Below, one piece after another: positions 55,580-62,966 of a stretch of DNA of 64,000 bases. The position numbers and the translations under genes were made by a program. Numbering within the stretch: the first letter of the stretch is position 1; every line of letters begins with the position of its first letter. This DNA comes from Blastopirellula marina (GTDB taxonomy: Bacteria; Planctomycetota; Planctomycetia; Pirellulales; Pirellulaceae), in NCBI RefSeq assembly GCF_002967715.1, contig NZ_PUIA01000069.1, forward strand, positions 186,001 through 250,000, written 5' to 3'. Below the pieces are notes generated by a model. The model made no database searches. It was not told the DNA's origin and saw nothing but the letters and a program-made list of their open reading frames with translations.

Positions 55580-55897
55580 AATGGGAATTTAAGGTTAGAG
55601 GCCGATCGATTCGCGATCGCAAAATCCTACGTCTCACCATAACAAGGGAGGTGAGAATCGAAAATCTTGAAAGCCGAAAAGGTGTCAACCAGGGATGCCG
55701 GGCGGCGGGATGTATCGGTTACAAGGGTCGTATCGCCGAAGAACTCTACATGGCCTGGAAGTCGTTTGTTCACTATCTGACAAGAAGTTACGGTAAGAAA
55801 TCTTACAAGCTGTGCTGCCATCGGGATAATAAAACGCAACGTTCGACGGAACTTAGGGTGACTTCGTTCCATCTGTCTCGAAACCACATCACACTGG
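55580..55897. other. Intergenic region between the SecA-like and GAF-HlyD genes
   Basis: 318 bases, AT-richer than its flanks. It likely holds a promoter or a long spacer for the GAF-HlyD gene. I see no confident gene or terminator; frames on both strands lack support. Confidence 0.45.
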
Positions 55898-57919
55898 TTA
55901 ATCTGGTGAATCCAGATAAGGATCCTGTCCCATTTCGCGATGCATCTTCTTGCGCTGTTTCTCGTGATAAAGCAGGACCTTGCGATCACTAAAGTGCTTC
56001 TTCTCGATCTTACGCTGGGCCTTTCGGAAGAGCTTCGAGTAGCCAGGCAGTTCGCCCAATCGCTCTTCGCCGTAAGCAACCAGCTTCTTGTAGCGATGTG
56101 GGCCTAAACCAACCAGCAAGCAGTCGTCATCCAGGGCCATGAATTGTCGCGTACTGCCAGGGTCCCCCTGACGACCACAACGGCCGACCAACTGGCGGTC
56201 GATACGGGCCGAGTCGTGCAGTTCGGTGCAAATCACATGAAGCCCACCCAGCGAATGGACCCCTTCGCCCAACTTGATGTCCGTACCGCGGCCGGCCATG
56301 TTCGTGGCAACGGTCACTTTACCGGGCTGCCCGGCACGAGAAACGATGTCGGCTTCAACAGCAACCTGGTGGGCATTCAAGACTTCGTGTTCGATGCCTT
56401 CCTCTTCCAATAGCTTCGAGAGATGCTCGCTCTTTTCGATCGTACGCGTACCAACCAACACAGGCCTGCCTTGCGAGTTAATCTCACGAATCTCATCGAC
56501 AATCGCCGCCCACTTGGCATCGCCGTTACCAAACACGCGATCGGGCCAAAGTTTTCGCTGCGGGATGCGGTTGGTAGGACACTTAATCACGTTCAGCTTG
56601 TAAATCTTCTTGAATTCACCCTTGGAACTCGAAGCCGTACCGGTCATTCCGCCCAGGTGACGATAGCGTAAGAAGAGATCCTGAACGGTGATTCGGGCAG
56701 CTTGCCCGGTCGCAACCGTGACCTCGACTCCTTCTTTCGCTTCGATCGCCTGGTGGATGCCGTAGCTCCACTTACGACCTTCAGCGATACGCCCTGTCGA
56801 TTCGTCCACGATCACGACTTCACCATCACGGATGACGTAGTGCTGCCCGCTATGAAAGTCGCGTTTGACCTTGATCGCTCGTTCGATGTAGTCGTACAGA
56901 TCGACCAGCCCCACGGTGTCGAGCAGCTTCGGCTTGGGAACCTGGCGAACCAAGAGTCGCCCCGTAACGGTAAGCTCGACCGACTTTTTGTCATGGTCGT
57001 ATTCGTAGTGGTGATCTTCCTCGAATTCCTCTTCGGCCTTGGCTGCCCATTGATGACAAGCGACCGCCACCTTTTCAGCCTCGCCAGGAATCGCACTGAT
57101 CACCAGCGGCGTACGGGCATCGTCGATCAACACACTATCGGCTTCGTCCACCAATGCAAAGAAATGCTCTCGCTGAACTGGCTCTTCGCTTTTCTCGGAC
57201 TTGCCCGCTAGCAGCGGCCCCAGAACACCAAGACCTTGCTCGCGTGTCTGGCGGATTAGTAGCCGGTCGCGGAGAAAATCGAAGCCGAATTCCTTCGATG
57301 TTCCATAAGTAATGTCGCAGGAATACGCTTTTCGTCGATCTGCCGAGGACATTTGGGATTCGATCACGCCGACGCTCATCCCCAGCATCTTATAGATGGG
57401 CATCATCAGCTCGGCGTCGCGGGCCGCCAGGTAGTCGTTCACCGTGGCCACATGCACTCCTTTGCCAGGCAGTGCGTAAAGATAGGTAGGTAAGGTTGCG
57501 GTAAGGGTTTTCCCTTCGCCCGTTTCCATCTCAGCGATAGAACCATTGAACATGATCATCCCGCCGATCAACTGCACCTCGTAGTGGCGCATGTTCATCG
57601 TTCGGGCACCGGCGATTCGCACCAACGCAAAAGCCTCGGGAAGCAGCTTCTGAAGCGTCTCACCACTTTTGGCTCGATGCCGCAGGCCTAGGCTATGCTT
57701 GCGCAGATCGCGATCCGAGAGGTCTTTCAGTTGTTCTTCGAAACGATCGATCAGAGGCAACCTGGCCACAAAGCGGGCCAGCCCCGAGCGCGTGATCTGC
57801 GAGTAGGCCGAGCCCAACGGATTGGAGCTGAACTTGCGCGGAGCGCCTCGCGTGGGGGCTTCCGGCTTGGTCGACTCTTCCGCCTGAGGTGCTTCCAAGG
57901 TCTGTTGATTTGTATCCAA
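55898..57919 (-). CDS. secA: Short SecA-family ATPase
   Basis: 673 residues from a TTG at 57919, with GGGGA upstream. The N-terminal ~30 residues are Glu/Pro-rich. The DEAD motor is complete: Walker A TGEGKT (133-138), DEAD at 258-261 in FALVDEADSVLIDD, MAGRGTDIKL, and motif VI QLVGRCGRQGDPGS. The preprotein cross-linking domain is present (~285-420). The protein stops early in the helical scaffold region (AQRKIEKKHFSDRK... PYLDSPD), so the helical wing, C-terminal linker and zinc finger of canonical SecA (usually above 830 residues) are missing. It is therefore likely an accessory SecA paralogue; the house-keeping SecA should lie elsewhere. It is upstream of the HlyD run on the same strand. 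Confidence 0.9.
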   Translation of the reverse strand: MDTNQQTLEAPQAEESTKPEAPTRGAPRKFSSNPLGSAYSQITRSGLARFVARLPLIDRFEEQLKDLSDRDLRKHSLGLRHRAKSGETLQKLLPEAFALVRIAGARTMNMRHYEVQLIGGMIMFNGSIAEMETGEGKTLTATLPTYLYALPGKGVHVATVNDYLAARDAELMMPIYKMLGMSVGVIESQMSSADRRKAYSCDITYGTSKEFGFDFLRDRLLIRQTREQGLGVLGPLLAGKSEKSEEPVQREHFFALVDEADSVLIDDARTPLVISAIPGEAEKVAVACHQWAAKAEEEFEEDHHYEYDHDKKSVELTVTGRLLVRQVPKPKLLDTVGLVDLYDYIERAIKVKRDFHSGQHYVIRDGEVVIVDESTGRIAEGRKWSYGIHQAIEAKEGVEVTVATGQAARITVQDLFLRYRHLGGMTGTASSSKGEFKKIYKLNVIKCPTNRIPQRKLWPDRVFGNGDAKWAAIVDEIREINSQGRPVLVGTRTIEKSEHLSKLLEEEGIEHEVLNAHQVAVEADIVSRAGQPGKVTVATNMAGRGTDIKLGEGVHSLGGLHVICTELHDSARIDRQLVGRCGRQGDPGSTRQFMALDDDCLLVGLGPHRYKKLVAYGEERLGELPGYSKLFRKAQRKIEKKHFSDRKVLLYHEKQRKKMHREMGQDPYLDSPD

Positions 57920-58457
57920 ACTACTATGGTCCCCGCGGGTTTGCTGCCACTACGTTAGGTGGGTGGGGCATTCTAAACGTTACCCACATTAGATTTTAGT
58001 ATGAAAGACAAGTCTTTCCGTTCCCAATATCCGGTGAAGGGATTCCTAAGATTTGCGAAGGTTGATTGGTGTGACGTCCGCTACAACCCGAATCACCTGT
58101 TTCATCCGTTAAACTCTTCGCAAAACCCCCATCTTCTCGTTTTATCTCCGCTCTGGTTGGAGAATTCCGTTTATACGGGTTGCACGTTGCTTTTTGCTTA
58201 ACCGGCACACACCTGACGGCCGACATTCCTAATACGTCCGGAATAATCGTACGCGGACCGTTCGAGCGCAGGGCAAGCGTCCTGACAACAGAAACCATTC
58301 CGCCCGATGAACTTGGCCCCTTACCAATCCAAGTTAGTCGTTGGCTATTCGATTTTGGATGTCCATCAGACGCAAGCGGTAGCTCTTGTAACTCCTTCCG
58401 TAACTCGGAACGAGGCAGGGCCTTGGGAGCGACAGCATTAGTTTGCGAGCACACAAC
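57920..58457. other. Divergent intergenic region upstream of the SecA-like and BBP7 genes
   Basis: 538 bases. It has one weak GTGGGT/ACCCAC pair near 57957-57990. It should contain promoters for both divergent genes. Small frames on either strand (for example 58001-58201) have no recognisable features. Confidence 0.45.
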
Positions 58458-59900
58458 ATGAAGCTTAAATACTCCACCCTAGCTTTCTCGATCGCGGCCG
58501 TGCTTATCGGCTCTGGTCGATCCTATGCCCAAGAGGGTTACGCTCCGATGGGATCCCCATATCCCGCCGGTGCTCCGGCTCCCTACGGTCCCGGTGGGAT
58601 GCAACCGGGTTACGCACCTCAAGCAATGATGGGTGCTCCTGGTCCCATGGGCCCCATGGCTGGTCCCGGTCCCATGATGGGCGGTCCAGATCCTTATGCT
58701 TACATGGCTGCAGCTAATGGCTACGGGCAAACGACGCCTGGCATGCAGTATGGCGGTCCGGTTGATGGTTCGATGTACGAACCCGCCGGCGATTACGTTC
58801 AATACGAAAACTTTGCCGGTGGCACGTGCAACGATTGCGGCGACGGCTGTGCTCTTCCGCCACGTGTTTACGGCAGCTTCGACACCTTGGTCGTCTGGCG
58901 TCATGGGGGCAACTACCCCGCGATTCTGACCACCAGCGATCCGGCTGACGAAGGTGTCCTCGGTGCACCTAGCACCCGAGTGCTGTTCGGCGATGGCTAC
59001 GAAACGGGCGATGCCGGTATCGGCGGTCGTATTACGGTTGGCCTGTGGCTGGATGACTACCAAAACTGGAGTGTCGGCGGCCGCTTCCTGGCCCTGGCCG
59101 AAGAAGGTGCCAGCTACAGTACGACTTCTGACGCCTACTCGACCCTGGCGTTTCCGTTCTTTAACACCAACACGGGGCTGCAAGACTCGGTGGTGGTGGC
59201 CTTGCCAGGCAACGGCGACAATGCCGCGGATAACACCACGGTCAGCCTGAATAACGATAACACCGTCTATATGGGCGACTTCTTCGTTACCAAGCACATC
59301 TACACCAACCAAGGCAACCGCTGGGACTTTGTCACCGGTTATAGCTATGCCAAGTTGGAAGATGGCTTCAGCATCAATGCTCAATACACCGTCCAAGACG
59401 CGGCACCACCAAGCGGTTTCGCCCAAGGGGACGTGGTTGTCCTGCATGACAGCTTCAACGCAACCAACGAGTTCCACGGCGGCCAGTTTGGCTTGATCGC
59501 GGAGTTCCAAGACGGCCCTTTCAGCTGGCGAGCCATGGGTAAGATCAGCGTCGGTGGTATGAAGCAAGAAGCTGCAATTTCGGGCTATACCACCATCAAT
59601 GGTGCTGATTCAGACAACCAAGGCATTTACGCTCGCAGCACGAACTCGGGTAGCTACAGCCGCGATCAGTTTGCTTACATTCCAGAAGCAAGCATCGACA
59701 TGATCTACGCTTACAACTGCAACCTCGACTTCAAACTGGGTACCAACTTCGTCTACTTCAGCGACGTTGCCACCGGAGCGACCTTGATCAATACGAACAT
59801 CGACCCCAGCGTTCTCAACCCGACCGATCCTCAGTTCAACTTCATTGAACAAGACTACTGGATCGTGGGTCTGACCTTAGGTATGGAATTCCACTACTAA
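58458..59900 (+). CDS. BBP7 family outer-membrane beta-barrel protein
   Basis: 480 residues from the ATG at 58458. A signal peptide ends SYAQ. The next ~55 residues are Gly/Pro/Met/Ala-rich with repeats like GAPGPMGPMAGPGPMMGG. The BBP7 pattern starts at YGSFDTLVVWRHGGNYPA, continues RVLFGDGYETGDAGIGGRIT with WLDDYQNWSVGGRFLALA, then a long set of alternating strands to VGLTLGMEFHY, an aromatic end suited to barrel assembly. BBP7 proteins are planctomycete-typical outer-membrane barrels. Divergent from the SecA-like gene and followed by a strong terminator. Confidence 0.9.
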   Translation: MKLKYSTLAFSIAAVLIGSGRSYAQEGYAPMGSPYPAGAPAPYGPGGMQPGYAPQAMMGAPGPMGPMAGPGPMMGGPDPYAYMAAANGYGQTTPGMQYGGPVDGSMYEPAGDYVQYENFAGGTCNDCGDGCALPPRVYGSFDTLVVWRHGGNYPAILTTSDPADEGVLGAPSTRVLFGDGYETGDAGIGGRITVGLWLDDYQNWSVGGRFLALAEEGASYSTTSDAYSTLAFPFFNTNTGLQDSVVVALPGNGDNAADNTTVSLNNDNTVYMGDFFVTKHIYTNQGNRWDFVTGYSYAKLEDGFSINAQYTVQDAAPPSGFAQGDVVVLHDSFNATNEFHGGQFGLIAEFQDGPFSWRAMGKISVGGMKQEAAISGYTTINGADSDNQGIYARSTNSGSYSRDQFAYIPEASIDMIYAYNCNLDFKLGTNFVYFSDVATGATLINTNIDPSVLNPTDPQFNFIEQDYWIVGLTLGMEFHY

Positions 59901-59925
59901 GGCCTGAGTCGCGTCTTTCAAGAAA

Positions 59926-59967
59926 CAAAAAGAGCCGGTCCTGTTGGATCGGCTCTTTTTTTGTTTC
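59926..59967. terminator. Bidirectional intrinsic terminator
   Basis: AGAGCCGGTCC (59931-59941), loop TGTT, GGATCGGCTCT (59946-59956), then TTTTTT on the plus strand. The minus strand reads the same hairpin with a T-run as well (AAAAAGAGCC on plus). It ends both the BBP7 transcript and the convergent 822-residue gene. Confidence 0.9.
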
Positions 59968-59984
59968 TTGTCTGCGACCGAAGT

Positions 59985-62453
59985 CTACATGCTGGCGAAA
60001 GCCGCATCGACCACGGATGTCAGATTGGACATGACCTGATCAGCCGCACCGTTAATGCGAACGATCAAGCCGTCAGGGCCGTTGGCAACCACCATGTAGC
60101 CTGGAGTCGAGGTCGAGAAGGCCTGAACCACGATCACTGGATCGTCCAACCCTTCGACACTTACTTCAAAGGCAATTTGGCTTGCACCGGTCGTTGCGTC
60201 GAAGTAGCTGAGATCCGATCGAACGCGAACCAGGTTCTCCCAGCCCATGTCGACGGTAAACCACTCAAGCGAATCCAGCCCGCCTGGCTTCGAGAACGCC
60301 AGAACGATGCTGTTTTCCGTGTTGGAAGCGATCGAGTCACCCAGGCCGATATACTTGTATTCGCGGCCAACGTAACCGAAGTTCAAACCGGTATAGGTAC
60401 CAGGCTGGCCATTGCCAATCCCAATGCCGCTGATGGTATTACCCGAAAGGGTAAAGCTTCCGCTAGTGGTCAGCCCCTTACGAGTAAATCGCGGATCGGT
60501 GATACGGATCGAGTAAGTCCCTTCATCGAAGCCTGCGAAACTGTAAGCACCGGTTGCGTCGGTGACCGAAGTCTGGATGACGTTCAAACCACTATCCAGC
60601 AATTCGACCGTCACGCCACCAATGCGGGTTTCGGGGCTGGCGTCGGTGCCGATATTGTCGTCGACGATGCCGTCGTTGTCGCTGTCGAAGTAGACTACCC
60701 CCGAGAGCAGGCTATCAAACAACGTCTTGAAGATGATCGTACCTTCAGTGATCTGGTTATTGCCGTCACTGACCTGGTAAGTGATCATCTCGACGAGACC
60801 TGGAATGTTCGACACGTAGGTGAACTCACCGGTCGGATTATTCATTCCGTCGAGAACCGGAGTGAACGTCCCTTGCAGGTCGGCAGGGGTCAGTAGGCCA
60901 CCATTTTCATCGAAGAAATCGATGAACGTTGGCACGTCGGACGGTTCGCCCGGGGTGACGTTGTCCATGATATCGAGCACGCCAGTCGAAACCCCTTCGG
61001 TGACTTCAACCTGCAGCGGATCTTCAATCAGCAGCACGCCCTGATCGACTTCGGTGATCGAGACGTAAACGCCCCCCACGGTGGTAGCCGCGTTATCAGG
61101 CGAGCCGCTATCGGTCATCGTGTAAGTAAAGGTTTCGGCAATGCCACCCACGCCTGCGGGAACCTGGTACAGCAGTACCTGGTGCGAAGCGATCCCGGCG
61201 TTGACGATTTCAGGCACGTTTTGAGCGTCCAATTCGATGGTCACCGAGCCTTGTGCTGGTTGAGTGACCGAGTCGATATTAAAGCGTGAACGAGGTGCCG
61301 CTACCGGATTGAGGGCGCTATCCAGATCGTTCTCGAGCACGTCCAGCACGTAGTACTGAACGCCGCTGATCGTGACAACCGGAGGATCGTTGTCGCCCGG
61401 AGGAACGGCGCTGGCTTCCTGGTAGTCTTCGACAACTTCGTAACTGTCGAAGTTGGCACCGGAAACCGGGTCTTGCATGATGTCTAACGAGACAATACCA
61501 CCGGTCCATCGCGAGATTTCGGCGGTTCCCGATGCTTCAAAGAACGTGGCGTTGACGTTCGCATCGGTAAAGGCCTCACCATTTCGGGCGAGGTCATTGA
61601 ACGAGCTCGCTACGTCTGCGGCATCGACACTCTGAGGATTGTCTTGAACAACCACTTCAAAGTCGAGAGTACCCTCGGCAACGGTAGTGAAGGTCAGCGT
61701 AGCCACCAGGCGACCTAAAGCAGTATCGGTTGTTCCCGCTCCAATTTCCTGACCACCGATGAAGCGAAGCGTATTCGGCAGAATGTAGCCGTTATCGACC
61801 GCCCCATTCAATGTGCCGTAAGGAGTTACGTTGTTCGGAGTATCGCCGGTCAGCGAAGTGAAACCAGGTGCCAGGACGATGCCGGTGGCCGGATTCAGGG
61901 TTACCAGCGATTGATCGAAGGTGATGTCGACGAAAGCAGCATCGATACCCGATGTCGTCGTCGAGGTATCCTTCACCCAAACTTGAAGCTGGAAGGTCTC
62001 GTTGAGATCTGCCGAGCCCGTCATGGTTTCGTCCACAGTGCCGCCGACGGTAAGAAGGCGGAGATTCACGTCGGCACTGAACGTGGCATCGGCGAGTTCC
62101 CCTTCGAGGGCCAACGCGTCCATCGCGGACAGCAAGTCACGGTTGGTCAATCGACCGTCGTTATCGACGTCGAGAAACAGGGTTTGTTCCCCTTCGAGCA
62201 GACCACGAGCAGATGCCTGCTGCGTCTTTCTCGACTGCAGACTCGAGATAATCGTGTCGACGTCCACTTGGTCGAACACGCCGTCGGCGTTCACATCGTG
62301 TGAAAATGTTTGGTTATGGACGGCGGACATCAAATCCCCCGCCAGCATGGAGCGCGTCTCCAAAGTTTCCATGCGGCGAATCGTTCGCTGCCGTCTGGCT
62401 CGCTTGTTCAACTTGGAAGGGACCCGGTGCTGGCGGCTCTTGTTCTTTTTCAT
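59985..62453 (-). CDS. LEPR-XLL surface protein with N-terminal dockerin, cohesin-like and SdrD-B-like modules
   Basis: 822 residues. The start is very basic (MKKNKSRQHRVPSKLNKRAR) and leads to LETRSMLAGD at residues 31-40, the LEPR-XLL-type motif. Directly after come two dockerin-type loops (DVNADGVFDQVD ~53-64 and DVDNDGRLTNRD ~95-106). A cohesin-like region (LQVWVKDTSTTTSG to TLDFEVVVQD) follows at ~155-270, then cadherin-like or Ig-like segments, and an SdrD-B/CNA-B-like module (SGVVYFDSDNDGIVD, TDATGAYSFAGFDEGTYSIR) at ~590-680. The C-terminal domain is unrecognised. Presumably cell-surface, for adhesion or matrix assembly. The dockerin sits at the N-terminal rather than the C-terminal end. 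Confidence 0.85.
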   Translation of the reverse strand: MKKNKSRQHRVPSKLNKRARRQRTIRRMETLETRSMLAGDLMSAVHNQTFSHDVNADGVFDQVDVDTIISSLQSRKTQQASARGLLEGEQTLFLDVDNDGRLTNRDLLSAMDALALEGELADATFSADVNLRLLTVGGTVDETMTGSADLNETFQLQVWVKDTSTTTSGIDAAFVDITFDQSLVTLNPATGIVLAPGFTSLTGDTPNNVTPYGTLNGAVDNGYILPNTLRFIGGQEIGAGTTDTALGRLVATLTFTTVAEGTLDFEVVVQDNPQSVDAADVASSFNDLARNGEAFTDANVNATFFEASGTAEISRWTGGIVSLDIMQDPVSGANFDSYEVVEDYQEASAVPPGDNDPPVVTISGVQYYVLDVLENDLDSALNPVAAPRSRFNIDSVTQPAQGSVTIELDAQNVPEIVNAGIASHQVLLYQVPAGVGGIAETFTYTMTDSGSPDNAATTVGGVYVSITEVDQGVLLIEDPLQVEVTEGVSTGVLDIMDNVTPGEPSDVPTFIDFFDENGGLLTPADLQGTFTPVLDGMNNPTGEFTYVSNIPGLVEMITYQVSDGNNQITEGTIIFKTLFDSLLSGVVYFDSDNDGIVDDNIGTDASPETRIGGVTVELLDSGLNVIQTSVTDATGAYSFAGFDEGTYSIRITDPRFTRKGLTTSGSFTLSGNTISGIGIGNGQPGTYTGLNFGYVGREYKYIGLGDSIASNTENSIVLAFSKPGGLDSLEWFTVDMGWENLVRVRSDLSYFDATTGASQIAFEVSVEGLDDPVIVVQAFSTSTPGYMVVANGPDGLIVRINGAADQVMSNLTSVVDAAFASM

Positions 62454-62966
62454 GGCGACCTACGGCAACCTATGTTTTCGATTAGGCAAGTAGCAAAATA
62501 AGCAACTTGGGAAATTAGGGCGATTTAATCAGCGTCATCCAGACTAATTGGGCAAATTTGCCTTTGCAAACTTTTTCTTACCCTCGTTAGATCCCTTAAT
62601 GGGAGTAAAACCCCCGCGATCCACATAATTTTCCAGTTACCTAGCCACTTGGTCGCAGCTTGCAGGGCAGAAGTTCCTGCTGACTTGAAGAAAAGATTCC
62701 AAATTTCCTGGATTTGCGTTCTCTGCCGGAACTAATAGGGCTCGATCTCGTCCAAAGTTATGGCTCGTCACGATATCTCAGGGGTTACAACCGGTATAAC
62801 CCCTAAAGTCAGAACTGCTAAGGGTTTTACGCGATTGCGTTGGCCAGACTCGCAATTACGCTGATACTTAGGCAATCCTGCTCGCGACTTGCCCATTATC
62901 ACCAGTCAACCCATTTACCCAGCATGTTCCCAAATCCATGGGGCATGGTTTAAACGCGCAATCGCC
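62454..62966. promoter_or_regulatory. Divergent intergenic region between two large surface genes, with GGGGTTA/TAACCCC inverted repeat
   Basis: 513 bases. GGGGTTA (62781-62787) and TAACCCC (62797-62803) form a 7-bp inverted repeat with 9-base spacing; the right half extends into TAACCCCTAAAGT, which recurs upstream of the 1163-residue gene (49539-49552). The spacing fits a dimeric regulator binding site, or simply a hairpin. No small gene is seen. Confidence 0.35.

Noticed and set aside
55627-56079. Frame between the SecA-like and GAF-HlyD genes
   Set aside because: It overlaps the SecA 3' end in another register and shows no recognisable features.
57996-58454. 152-codon minus-strand frame upstream of the BBP7 gene
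   Set aside because: Amino-acid pattern is non-coding in character and the region is the expected promoter spacer of two divergent genes.
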